Position numbers and translations under genes: made by a program | Part shown: piece by piece, positions 40,459-48,032 of the stretch | Layout of the letters: every line of letters starts with the position of its first letter | Numbering within the stretch: the first letter of the stretch is position 1 | Assembly: GCF_029269835.1 (NCBI RefSeq) | Contig: NZ_JARJBB010000008.1 | Location: forward strand, 1-64,000 | Direction of reading: 5' to 3' | Length of the DNA stretch: 64,000 nt | Source of the DNA: Streptomyces tropicalis | Lineage (GTDB): Bacteria; Actinomycetota; Actinomycetes; Streptomycetales; Streptomycetaceae | The notes under the pieces: model-generated | The model's database searches: none | What the model saw: only the letters and a program-made list of their open reading frames with translations | Told to the model about the DNA's origin: nothing

Positions 40459-41304
40459 ATGAGCCGTAGCGACGTCCTGGTCGACGCCGACTGGCTGCAG
40501 GACCACCTGGACGACCCGGACCTCGTCGTCGTCGAGGTGGACGAGGACACCTCGGCCTACGACAAGAACCACATCAGGAACGCGATCCGCATCGACTGGA
40601 CCAAGGACCTCCAGGACCCGGTCCGCCGCGACTTCATCGACCAGGAGGGCTTCGAGAAGCTCCTGTCGGGGAAGGGCATCGCCAACGACCACACGGTGAT
40701 CCTCTACGGCGGCAACAACAACTGGTTCGCCTCGTACGCGTACTGGTACTTCAAGCTCTACGGCCACGAGGGCGTCAAGCTGCTCGACGGCGGCCGCAAG
40801 AAGTGGGAGCTGGACGCCCGCGAGCTGGTCGACGGCACCGACGTGCCCGAGCGCCCGAGCACCGTCTACCGGGCCGAGCCGCAGGACGCCTCCATCCGCG
40901 CCTTCCGCGACGACGTGATCGCCGCCATCGGCAGCCAGAACCTGGTCGACGTGCGGTCCCCCGACGAGTTCTCCGGCAAGCTGCTCGCCCCGGCGCACCT
41001 GCCGCAGGAGCAGTCGCAGCGTCCGGGCCACGTGCCCAGCGCGAAGAACATCCCGTGGTCGAAGAACGCCAACGACGACGGCACCTTCAAGTCGGACGAC
41101 GCCCTCAAGGAGCTCTACGGGGCCGAGGACGTCGACCTGGCCAAGGACACCATCGCCTACTGCCGCATCGGCGAGCGCTCCGCGCTGACCTGGTTCGTGC
41201 TGCACGAGCTGCTCCAGGTCCCCAACGTCAAGAACTACGACGGCTCCTGGACCGAGTACGGCTCCCTGGTGGGTGTGCCGATCGAGCTCGGCGCCGGCAA
41301 GTAA
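40459..41304 (+). CDS. Thiosulfate sulfurtransferase (two-domain rhodanese)
   Basis: 281 residues with two rhodanese domains; the C-terminal one is active, with Cys235 in AYCRIGERS (the six-residue CRIGER loop typical of thiosulfate-specific enzymes). It transfers sulfane sulfur from thiosulfate to cyanide or thiols. The N-terminal domain has YGGNNN in place of the catalytic Cys, as normal. GGAGGA precedes ATG 40459. First structural gene after the cysteine leader peptide; the DUF1416 gene follows after 35 bases. Confidence 0.94.
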   Translation: MSRSDVLVDADWLQDHLDDPDLVVVEVDEDTSAYDKNHIRNAIRIDWTKDLQDPVRRDFIDQEGFEKLLSGKGIANDHTVILYGGNNNWFASYAYWYFKLYGHEGVKLLDGGRKKWELDARELVDGTDVPERPSTVYRAEPQDASIRAFRDDVIAAIGSQNLVDVRSPDEFSGKLLAPAHLPQEQSQRPGHVPSAKNIPWSKNANDDGTFKSDDALKELYGAEDVDLAKDTIAYCRIGERSALTWFVLHELLQVPNVKNYDGSWTEYGSLVGVPIELGAGK

Positions 41305-41339
41305 GACCGTTTCGACCCGTCCCAACCTCTGGAGAACAC

Positions 41340-41627
41340 ATGTGTGGAGCGAAGGCCGGCGGCCCCGACGCCTCGACGATCAAGCCCGGTGAGACGACGA
41401 TCCAGGGTCAGGTGACCCGCGACGGCGAGCCGGTGACGGGCTACGTCCGTCTGCTGGACTCGACCGGCGAGTTCACCGCGGAGGTCCCCACCTCCGCCAC
41501 GGGCCAGTTCCGCTTCTACGCGGCGGAGGGCACCTGGACCCTGCGTGCCCTCGTCCCCGGCGGCACCGCCGACCGCACCGTCGTCGCCCAGCAGGGCGGC
41601 CTCGCGGAGGTCGCGATCGCGGTCTGA
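41340..41627 (+). CDS. DUF1416 family protein
   Basis: 95 residues. The N-terminus MCGAKAGGPDASTIKPGETTIQG and the following beta-rich sequence with RDGEPVTGYVRLLDSTGEFTAEVP are characteristic of DUF1416, which almost always follows the thiosulfate sulfurtransferase gene in Actinobacteria. The fold looks like a small carboxypeptidase-regulatory/transthyretin-like sandwich. Cys2 near the N-terminus is conserved in the family as I remember it. Function unknown; sulfur transfer from the neighbouring enzyme is a reasonable guess. SD CTGGAG is close to the ATG. Confidence 0.88.
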   Translation: MCGAKAGGPDASTIKPGETTIQGQVTRDGEPVTGYVRLLDSTGEFTAEVPTSATGQFRFYAAEGTWTLRALVPGGTADRTVVAQQGGLAEVAIAV

Positions 41628-41648
41628 GCCCGCACCGGAGACCGGCGC

Positions 41649-41693
41649 AAGGGCCGCACCCCCCCGGGTTGGACGCCTCGGGGTGCGGCCCTT
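41649..41693. terminator. Terminator after the sulfurtransferase operon
   Basis: Perfect 14-bp arms AAGGGCCGCACCCC (41649-41662 and 41680-41693) around a 17-base loop, starting 22 bases after the DUF1416 stop. Confidence 0.85.
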
Positions 41694-41752
41694 CGCCGTG
41701 CGGTGCCTCCTCCCACGTGTCCGGGAGCGCCCGCGCGACCTACGCTGGAGCC

Positions 41753-42010
41753 ATGTACGCACGACGGCGTCACGTGTACTTCGCCCTGATGGGTCTCTGC
41801 ATCACGCTGTTCGTCCTGGCCTGGGGCGTGGTGCGCATCTGGTCGGTCCCGGCGGCGGTGGCCATGTGCCTGGTGGCGATGGTCATCCCGCCCGTCGCCG
41901 CCGTGGTCGCCAACCGGCGCGGACCGGAGGACCGCTGGTGGGACGACCCGTCGGGCGATCCCCAGTCCGACGAGTGGTGGGACGAATTGGACGGCAGGAA
42001 GCGCCACTGA
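41753..42010 (+). CDS. DUF3099 family membrane protein
   Basis: 85 residues: short basic N-terminus (MYARRRHVYF), two hydrophobic helices (about 10-29 and 34-54) and an acidic, Trp-rich cytoplasmic tail EDRWWDDPSGDPQSDEWWDELDGRKRH. Matches the actinobacterial DUF3099 layout. Function unknown. CTGGAG lies just before the ATG. Its 3' end is 69 bases from the left edge of the second palindromic element. Confidence 0.8.
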   Translation: MYARRRHVYFALMGLCITLFVLAWGVVRIWSVPAAVAMCLVAMVIPPVAAVVANRRGPEDRWWDDPSGDPQSDEWWDELDGRKRH

Positions 42011-42079
42011 TTCCCGCGGGCCCTGCCGTGGCCGTGACGGGGACCGCGTCGCGGCCCGCGGTGGACGCGTCGGCGACTC

Positions 42080-42260
42080 CTAGGGAGTGTCCGTGAAGTC
42101 CCGTCTGCGTCGCGACGCCCGGCACGCACTCTCGCCGCACCGGCCGAAAGCCCGAGTACGCCCCGTACGAGGACTTCCGGCCGGCACGCCGAGAGCACGC
42201 ACCGGACGCCGCGACGCCCGCTCTGCGGGCGAACGACGCGACGTCGCGGACACGCCCTAG
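42080..42260. mobile_element. 181-bp palindromic mini-element (MITE-like) bounded by CTAG
   Basis: Begins CTAGGGAGTGTCCG and ends CGGACACGCCCTAG. The two halves are imperfect inverted copies over their whole length (for example GTCGCGACGCCCGG in the left half against GTCGCGGCGTCCGG read from the right), so the RNA would form one long hairpin. CTAG is present at both edges. The right CTAG contains the TAG stop (42257-42259) of the convergent DsrE-like gene. No coding capacity. Confidence 0.75.
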
Positions 42261-42619
42261 TAGACGAGCGCCTGCGCGCCGTCCTGCATCGCCTCCTGGA
42301 CGAAGACCTGCGCGCCCGCGATCCGCACGCCCTCCAGGACGTCCTTCTCGGTGATCTCGCGGCGGGCCGCGCACTGGGTGCACAGGGTGATCCGGCCGGC
42401 CGCCAGGATCGAGTCGATCAGACCGGGCAGCGGGGCCGCGTGCGGCAGCTCGAACCCGGCCGCCCGGCCCGGCAGCGCGAACCACGACGACTCACCCGTC
42501 AGCCACAGGGACACGTCGACTCCGCTGGCCACGGCCACCGCGGCGACGGTGAAGGCCTGCGAGCAGCGCTCCGGGGCGTCCGCCCCCGCCGTCACCTTGA
42601 TCACGAGCTTCTTCGCCAT
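42257..42619 (-). CDS. DsrE-family protein
   Basis: 120 residues. Starts MAKKLVIKVTAGADAPERCSQAFTVAAVAVASGVDVSLWLTGESSW and contains the Cys pair LCTQCAARRE in the last third, both typical of DsrE-like proteins that relay sulfur or act as peroxiredoxin-like regulators. Cytoplasmic. Its TAG stop is embedded in the CTAG edge of the palindromic element, so the element begins exactly where the gene ends. ATG 42619 has GCGGAGC upstream; ATG 42628 is an alternative. Confidence 0.85.
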   Translation of the reverse strand: MAKKLVIKVTAGADAPERCSQAFTVAAVAVASGVDVSLWLTGESSWFALPGRAAGFELPHAAPLPGLIDSILAAGRITLCTQCAARREITEKDVLEGVRIAGAQVFVQEAMQDGAQALVY

Positions 42620-42771
42620 GCTCCGCATCGTAGTCAACGCCGCCCCGGCCGCCGCCCGGCGGCGCCCCCGGCCGGTCGGCCCACCTCGTCAGGAGGGCCG
42701 GACCCCGGCCGACTAAGCTGGGGCCCGGTCCCGTGTACGTACCGCCCCCTGGCTCAACCGAGGAGCACCCC

Positions 42772-42870
42772 GTGGAGATCTTCTACGAAACCCTGCTGGT
42801 CCTGGTCTGCGTCGGCGTCCTCGCCTTCGCCGGGCTGACCGTGAAGAAGCTGTACCAGGGCCAGCGCTGA
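42772..42870 (+). CDS. 32-residue single-helix membrane peptide
   Basis: Short frame missed by length cut-offs. GTG 42772 has GAGGAG seven to eight bases upstream. The product is a short acidic start (VEIFYE), one membrane helix (TLLVLVCVGVLAFAGLTV) and a basic end (KKLYQGQR), a clear inside-positive single-pass protein. 37 bases separate it from the nitrobindin-like gene on the same strand, suggesting coexpression. I recall similar peptides at this place in other streptomycetes. Function unknown. Confidence 0.75.
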   Translation: MEIFYETLLVLVCVGVLAFAGLTVKKLYQGQR

Positions 42871-42907
42871 CCCCGACCACCCAGACGGCCACGACGAAGA
42901 GCTGCTC

Positions 42908-43483
42908 ATGATCGAGATCCCGTCCGACCTCCACAAGGACCTGGTCCCCCTCGCCTTCCTGCTCGGCAACTGGGCAGGCGCCGGCGTGCACGACTTCCCC
43001 GGCGCCGAGAAGTGCAACTTCGGCCAGGAGGTGTCGTTCACCCACGACGGGCGGGACTTCCTGGAGTACCGCTCCCACACCTGGGTGCTGGACAACGACG
43101 GCAACAAGGTCCGTCCCCTGGAGTCCGAGTCCGGCTTCTGGCGGATCGACGCCGACCGCAAGGTCGAGGTCACGATGACCCGCGACGACGGTGTGATCGA
43201 GATCTGGTACGGCGAGATGGCCCACCAGAAGCCCCAGATCGACCTGGTCACCGACGCCGTGGCACGCACCGCCGCCTCCGCCCCCTACACCGGCGGCAAG
43301 CGGCTGTACGGCTACGTGAAGAGCGACCTGATGTGGGTGGGCGAGAAGCAGACCCCCGAGGTCGAGCTGCGCCCCTACATGTCGGCGCACCTGAAGAAGG
43401 TCGTCACCCCCGAGGACGTCGAGCGCTGGGCCAAGGCCCTCCCCGACGACCTGCCGGACGACGGGATCGCGTTCTTCAAGTGA
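42908..43483 (+). CDS. FABP/nitrobindin-like heme-binding protein
   Basis: 191-residue ten-stranded beta-barrel of the THAP4/nitrobindin family. The signature LLGNWAGAGVHDFPGAEKCNFGQEVSFTHDGRDFLEYRSHTW (GxWxGxG near the N-terminus) and ESGFWRIDADRKVEVTMT are present, as is EVELRPYMSAHLKKV at the end. Homologues bind ferric heme b and isomerise peroxynitrite or bind NO. Located directly before nur on the same strand with 32 bases between them. Confidence 0.88.
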   Translation: MIEIPSDLHKDLVPLAFLLGNWAGAGVHDFPGAEKCNFGQEVSFTHDGRDFLEYRSHTWVLDNDGNKVRPLESESGFWRIDADRKVEVTMTRDDGVIEIWYGEMAHQKPQIDLVTDAVARTAASAPYTGGKRLYGYVKSDLMWVGEKQTPEVELRPYMSAHLKKVVTPEDVERWAKALPDDLPDDGIAFFK

Positions 43484-43515
43484 GCGAGCCCGGCGGCCGG
43501 CCCTAGACTTTCAGT

Positions 43516-43953
43516 GTGGTGAGCACCGACTGGAAGACGGATCTGCGGCAGCGCGGCTATCGGCTGACCCCGCAGCGGCAACTCGTGCTCGAAGCCGTGG
43601 ACACCCTGGAGCACGCGACCCCCGACGACATCCTCGGCGAAGTGAGGAAGACGGCGTCGGGGGTCAACATCTCCACCGTGTACCGGACGCTGGAGCTGCT
43701 GGAGGAGCTGGGGCTGGTCAGCCACGCCCACCTCGGGCACGGCGCGCCGACGTACCACCTGGCGGACCGGCACCACCATCTCCACCTGGTCTGCCGCGAC
43801 TGCACCGGCGTGATCGAGGCGGACGTGGAGGTGGCCGCCGACTTCACCGCGAAGCTGCGCGAGGAGTTCGGTTTCGACACCGACATGAAGCACTTCGCGA
43901 TCTTCGGCCGGTGCCGTGCCTGTTCGCTCAAGAGTTCCCCCTCCACCTCGTAG
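43516..43953 (+). CDS. nur: Nur, nickel-responsive Fur-family repressor
   Basis: 145 residues. Nearly identical to S. coelicolor Nur (SCO4179), which with Ni(II) represses Fe-superoxide dismutase sodF and nickel uptake nikABCDE. The known ligands are at the expected positions: His70, His72 and His126 for the nickel-specific site, and His33, His86, His88 and His90 for the second metal site. GTG 43516 lies six bases after TAGACT, pointing to a leaderless mRNA; the second GTG at 43519 is possible. Confidence 0.96.
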   Translation: MVSTDWKTDLRQRGYRLTPQRQLVLEAVDTLEHATPDDILGEVRKTASGVNISTVYRTLELLEELGLVSHAHLGHGAPTYHLADRHHHLHLVCRDCTGVIEADVEVAADFTAKLREEFGFDTDMKHFAIFGRCRACSLKSSPSTS

Positions 43954-43962
43954 GCTGTGCCC

Positions 43963-44928
43963 ATGAAGAGCCCCCTGCTGTCCCTGCCCGGTGCCGTCGC
44001 CGCCGAGGGCGTCGACGAGGGGGTCGCCGCGCACTACGGCGACCTCTTCCGCGAACAGCGCGCCCTCGCCGACGGCTCCGGATTCGTCGACCTCTCCCAC
44101 CGCGGGGTCGTGACGGTCACCGGCGAGGACCGGCTCGCGTGGCTCCACCTGCTGCTCACCCAGCACGTCAGCGGGCTGCCGGTGGGCGAGGCCGCCGAGG
44201 CGCTGATCCTCTCGGCGCACGGCCACATCGAGCACGCCCTGTACCTCGTGGACGACGGCACCACGGTCTGGGCCCATGTGGAGCCCGGCACGCAGGAGGC
44301 GCTGATCGCCTACCTGGAGTCGATGAAGTTCTTCTACCGCGTCGAGGTCGCCGACCGCACCGCCGACACCGCGGTGGTGCACCTGCCGGCCGGCTCGATC
44401 GCCGAGGTGCCCGACGGCGTCGTGGTCCGCGAGACCGCCTACGGCCGCGACCTCTTCCTGCCCCGCGCCGACCTCGAGTCGTACGCGGAGAAGGCCGGTC
44501 CGCCCGTCGGCCTGCTGGCCCTCGAGGCGCTGCGGGTGGAACAGCACCGCCCGCGGCTCGGCTTCGAGACCGACCACCGCACCATCCCGCACGAGCTGGG
44601 CTGGATCGGCTCGGCGGTGCACCTGCAGAAGGGCTGCTACCGCGGCCAGGAGACGGTGGCCCGGGTGCAGAACCTGGGCAAGCCGCCGCGCCGCCTGGTC
44701 TTCCTGCACCTCGACGGCAGCGAGGTCCGGCTGCCCGTGCACGGCGACGAGGTGCGCCTCGCGGACGAGGGCGCGGACGGACGCCGGATCGGCTTCGTCA
44801 CCACGTCCGCCCGCCACCACGAGCTCGGCCCGATCGCGCTGGCCCTGGTGAAGCGGAACGTCCCGGTGGACGCCCGGCTGACGGCCGGGGACACGGCCGC
44901 GGCCCAGGAGGTCGTGGTCGAGCCGTAG
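43963..44928 (+). CDS. YgfZ/GcvT-like folate-binding protein
   Basis: 321 residues. The YgfZ signature KGCYRGQETVARV (K-G-C-Y-x-G-Q-E) is intact near residue 225, inside a GcvT-like folate-binding fold. YgfZ and its mitochondrial homologue IBA57 take part in iron-sulfur cluster assembly or repair and in tRNA thiolation enzymes. ATG 43963 follows TAGGCT by six bases, again a leaderless pattern; GTG 43957 would be inside this spacing. The gene begins 9 bases after nur. Confidence 0.92.
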   Translation: MKSPLLSLPGAVAAEGVDEGVAAHYGDLFREQRALADGSGFVDLSHRGVVTVTGEDRLAWLHLLLTQHVSGLPVGEAAEALILSAHGHIEHALYLVDDGTTVWAHVEPGTQEALIAYLESMKFFYRVEVADRTADTAVVHLPAGSIAEVPDGVVVRETAYGRDLFLPRADLESYAEKAGPPVGLLALEALRVEQHRPRLGFETDHRTIPHELGWIGSAVHLQKGCYRGQETVARVQNLGKPPRRLVFLHLDGSEVRLPVHGDEVRLADEGADGRRIGFVTTSARHHELGPIALALVKRNVPVDARLTAGDTAAAQEVVVEP

Positions 44929-44958
44929 GCTCCCGCGCCGGCCTCCGGGCCGCCCGGC

Positions 44959-45384
44959 TCACATCTCCAGCAGGACCGTGAACGGGCCGTCGTTGGCCAG
45001 CGACACCCGCATGCGTGCGCCGAAGCGGCCGGTGGCCACCGTCGCGCCGAGCGCGCGCAGCCGGGCCACCACCTCCTCGACCAGCGGTTCCGCCACCTCG
45101 CCCGGGGCGGCCGCGTTCCAGGTGGGGCGGCGGCCCTTGCGGGCGTCGCCGTAGAGGGTGAACTGGCTGACGACCAGCAGCGGGGCGTCCACGTCGCTGC
45201 ACGACCGCTCGTCCTGCAGCATCCGGATCGACCACAGCTTGCGGGCGAGCTGGGCCGCCTTCTCCTTGGTGTCGTCGTGGGTGATCCCGACGAGGACGCA
45301 CAGCCCCTCGCCCTCGATCTCCCCGACCGTCTCGCCGTCCACGACGACGCTCGCACCGTCCACCCTCTGCACCACTGCACGCAT
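44959..45384 (-). CDS. dtd: D-aminoacyl-tRNA deacylase
   Basis: 141 residues. Hydrolyses D-amino acids (and glycine from tRNA-Ala) misattached to tRNA. The two DTD motifs are present: SQFTLYGD and NDGPFTVLLEM, which contains the cross-subunit Gly-Pro (GPFT rather than the more usual GPVT). Start MRAVVQRVDGASVVVDGETVGEI is typical. It converges on the YgfZ-like gene with a 30-base gap. Confidence 0.95.
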   Translation of the reverse strand: MRAVVQRVDGASVVVDGETVGEIEGEGLCVLVGITHDDTKEKAAQLARKLWSIRMLQDERSCSDVDAPLLVVSQFTLYGDARKGRRPTWNAAAPGEVAEPLVEEVVARLRALGATVATGRFGARMRVSLANDGPFTVLLEM

Positions 45385-45595
45385 GCCGACCATCATGCCG
45401 GGTCGTCCGGGCGCCGTTTCGGGCCGGTCGGCCGGTTCGGTCCGTGCGGACGGCCGCGGCGGTCCGGCCATATCGTGCTTCTTTCTGCTCCGTAACCCCC
45501 CATCTGGGGCCGATCGGGGGCACTCGGTCACATACGGGCCACTTCGGGTGGCACGATGCTTCCGTACGCGCCGGTCGAGGGGACGGTAGGGGCGC

Positions 45596-46288
45596 ATGAG
45601 CACATCGAGTACCGGGCAGCCGTCCGCGGCGGTCCCGTCGACCCGTGCGGACGGCACGGAGAGCCACCGGCCGCCCGTCCAGCGCACCGACAGCCCCTGG
45701 CTGCCCGGCGATCCACCGGAGCACGACCTGACCGTGCCGAGTCTGCCGGAGCTGCGCACGCTGCGCCGGCAGGCGCAGCGGGACGAGGCAGACCTGAGCT
45801 ACGTGCGCCGGCTGCTGCAGGGGCGCATCGACATCCTGCGCGCGGAGCTGGCCCGGCGCGGGGCCGCGCCCGCCGCGACCGCCGAGCCGGACGCGGCGGG
45901 CGAGGACACCGCGGCGGGCGGGCGGCCCGGCGAGCCCGGGGACACCGTGCCCGCGGCCGAGCCCGCCTCGGTGGTGGAGATGCTCGCGGAGATCCTGCGG
46001 GACGCGCCCGCCCGGCAGCGTTCCTCGGCCCGGCACGTGACGCTCGGCACCCCGCACAGCGAGGAGTACCGGCAGCTGGCCGCCGAGATGCTGGGCGAGG
46101 TCGAGCTGTCCGACCTCGCGGCCCGCACCGACCTGGAGCTCAACGCGGGGATGGCACGGCTGGTGCGCTACGAGCGGCAGGTGTCCCGGCGCCGGCAGCG
46201 GCTCCAGCGCACCGCCGACGACTGCAGCGCGGAGATCGCCCGCCGGTACCGCGAGGGGGAGGCGCAGGTCGACGACCTCCTTCTGTGA
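45596..46288 (+). CDS. rsiG: RsiG, c-di-GMP-dependent anti-sigma factor for WhiG
   Basis: 230 residues. Two long antiparallel helices each carry the published c-di-GMP motif E-x3-S-x2-R-x3-Q-x3-D: E64, S68, R71, Q75, D79 in helix 1 and E193, S197, R200, Q204, D208 in helix 2. Bound to a c-di-GMP dimer, RsiG holds sigma-WhiG and blocks sporulation genes. The linker between the helices (about 88-145) is long and Ala/Pro-rich, and the N-terminus (1-45) is disordered. ATG 45596; weak upstream site GGGGCGC. Confidence 0.93.
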   Translation: MSTSSTGQPSAAVPSTRADGTESHRPPVQRTDSPWLPGDPPEHDLTVPSLPELRTLRRQAQRDEADLSYVRRLLQGRIDILRAELARRGAAPAATAEPDAAGEDTAAGGRPGEPGDTVPAAEPASVVEMLAEILRDAPARQRSSARHVTLGTPHSEEYRQLAAEMLGEVELSDLAARTDLELNAGMARLVRYERQVSRRRQRLQRTADDCSAEIARRYREGEAQVDDLLL

Positions 46289-46327
46289 CCGACCGGACCC
46301 CGGCCCGGGAGGGCCGGGGAGGGAAAT

Positions 46328-46360
46328 TCCCGCGACACCGTCGCGGGAGCCGCCTACGGT
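46328..46360 (+). promoter_or_regulatory. Promoter with 8-bp palindrome before the Eis-like gene
   Basis: GCGACA (46332-46337), 17 bases, TACGGT (46355-46360), six bases before ATG 46367. A perfect inverted repeat TCCCGCGA-caccg-TCGCGGGA (46328-46335, 46341-46348) overlaps the -35 and spacer, a candidate operator. Confidence 0.55.
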
Positions 46361-46366
46361 CCCGTC

Positions 46367-47647
46367 ATGACCCTGCGCCCCGACCTCGACGTCCGTCCCG
46401 TCACCGAGGCGGAGCACCCCGCCTGGATCCGTACGCTGCACACCGGTTTCCTGCGCCCGCCGAAGGTGTCCGCGGCGGAGGTCGCCGGCCGCGGCGCGGC
46501 GCTCGCGTCGTCCCGCACCCTGGGGGCCTTCGACGCCGGTGCCCCGCGCGTGGGCGGGGCGGCCCCGGTCGTGGCCACCTTCCGCTCCTTCGACCAGGAG
46601 CTCACGGCGGTCGGCGGCACCCCGGTGCCGGCGAACGCGATAACCAACGTCTCCGTCGCCGCCACGCACCGCCGCCGGGGCCTGCTGACGCGGATGATGA
46701 CCCAGGACCTCGCGGCCGCGAAGGAGCGCGGTGACGTCGTCGCCACGCTGATCGCCGCCGAGTACCCGATCTACGGCCGCTACGGCTTCGGACCCGCCGC
46801 CTGGGCCGCCCAGTGGACCGTCGACGTGCCCCGCGCCGGCCTCGACCCCCGGTGGTCCGGCCCGGAGGGCGGCGGGCGCATCGACCTCGCGGACGGCGCG
46901 GAGGTCCGCAGGACCGGGCCCGGTCTGCACGAGCGGCTGCGCCGCGTCCAGCCCGGCGCGGTCAGCCGCGGGGAGCGCTGGTGGCGGATCGCGACCGGCG
47001 AGCTGCGCGTGTCCGACGAACCCTGGACCGAGCCGTTCCACGCGGTGTACCGGTCGGCGGACGGCACGGTCGAGGGGCTGGTCACCTACGACTGCGACGA
47101 CACCTGGGGGGACGCGAAGCAGCCGCAGAACACGCTGCGGGTGAGGGACCTGGTCGCGGTGACCCCGGCCGCCGAGCGCGCCCTGTGGCACTACCTGTGC
47201 TCGGTCGACTGGATCACGTCCGTCCGGAGCGGCTGGCGGGCCCCCGACGATCTGCTCCCGCTGCTCCTGCCCGATCCGCGGGCGGCCGGCATCGTCACGC
47301 AGGCGGACTTCCTGTGGGTGCGGATCCTGGACGTCCGGCGGGCCCTGGAGACGCGGACCTGCGAGGGGCGGGGGGCGCTCGTGCTGGACGTCGCCGACCC
47401 GGCCGGGCTCGCCGGCGGGCGTCTGCTGCTGGACGCCTCCCCGGAGGGTGTGTCGTGCACGCCGACCACACGGAGTGCGGATCTCGCGCTGGAGGTCGGG
47501 GAGTTGGCGGCCCTGTGGCTGGGTGACGAGTCGGCGGTGCGGCTCGCGGCGCTCGGCCGGGTCCGGGAGGAACGAGCGGGCGCCGCCCGGAAGGCCGACG
47601 CCCTGCTCCGCACGTCCAGGCGCGCGTGGTGCCCGGACATCTTCTGA
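46367..47647 (+). CDS. Eis-like GNAT acetyltransferase
   Basis: 426 residues, the length and layout of mycobacterial Eis: an N-terminal GNAT domain with the acetyl-CoA loop VAATHRRRGLLTRMM, a second degenerate GNAT-like domain and a C-terminal SCP2-like domain, ending in a free carboxylate after CPDIF as needed for Eis catalysis (terminal Phe). Eis proteins acetylate several amines of aminoglycosides and other cationic compounds. The ATG lies six bases after TACGGT, so the mRNA is probably leaderless. Confidence 0.9.
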   Translation: MTLRPDLDVRPVTEAEHPAWIRTLHTGFLRPPKVSAAEVAGRGAALASSRTLGAFDAGAPRVGGAAPVVATFRSFDQELTAVGGTPVPANAITNVSVAATHRRRGLLTRMMTQDLAAAKERGDVVATLIAAEYPIYGRYGFGPAAWAAQWTVDVPRAGLDPRWSGPEGGGRIDLADGAEVRRTGPGLHERLRRVQPGAVSRGERWWRIATGELRVSDEPWTEPFHAVYRSADGTVEGLVTYDCDDTWGDAKQPQNTLRVRDLVAVTPAAERALWHYLCSVDWITSVRSGWRAPDDLLPLLLPDPRAAGIVTQADFLWVRILDVRRALETRTCEGRGALVLDVADPAGLAGGRLLLDASPEGVSCTPTTRSADLALEVGELAALWLGDESAVRLAALGRVREERAGAARKADALLRTSRRAWCPDIF

Positions 47648-47706
47648 GGCTCCTTCCTGCGGGGGACGGGGTCACGGATGGCGCATCCGCGGTGTGCCGA
47701 TCTTCG

Positions 47707-47800
47707 GTTGTGGCTGTGCCGGTGTTCGGTTGTGGCTGTGCGACGGCTGTGGAGTTGTGGCTGTGCGACGGCTGTGGAGTTGTGGCTGTGCCGGTGGTGC
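47707..47800. repeat. Imperfect 22/25-bp tandem repeat
   Basis: The core GTTGTGGCTGTGC occurs at 47707, 47729, 47754 and 47779, that is at intervals of 22, 25 and 25 bases; the two middle 25-base units are identical. G/T-rich on the plus strand and lower in G+C than the flanks. Confidence 0.85.
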
Positions 47801-47926
47801 CGTGCGGTGACCGGGCACCGGGAGGTGCCGCTCGGCCGGGCTCCCGGCTCCCCTCCGGAAGGGAACTCGGTCCGAAGTCCCCGACGTCACCCTGGTGGCC
47901 AACACTCGGGAAGTTCGACCATGTCG

Positions 47927-47949
47927 GTGAAGTTGGCCACCAACTTCAC
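47927..47949. promoter_or_regulatory. devE operator palindrome
   Basis: Perfect inverted repeat GTGAAGTTGG (47927-47936) and CCAACTTCAC (47940-47949) with CCA between. The inner AGTTGG-N3-CCAACT also occurs before devA, so one regulator, probably a Dev protein, should bind both. Confidence 0.75.
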
Positions 47950-48032
47950 TCCTCTTATCTCCGCCGGGAAGCGGCTCATAACCACCTTTCCGCGAACTGC
48001 CCGAGGTTGGCGCGAAGTTGTACCGTCGAGGA

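Larger units (their letters stand above)
47648..48032. other. Intergenic region before devE
   Basis: 385 bases with no credible gene. It carries an imperfect tandem repeat (47707-47800), the devE operator palindrome (47927-47949) and its promoter (-10 at 48021-48026). Overlapping open frames on both strands are low in third-position bias. Confidence 0.6.
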
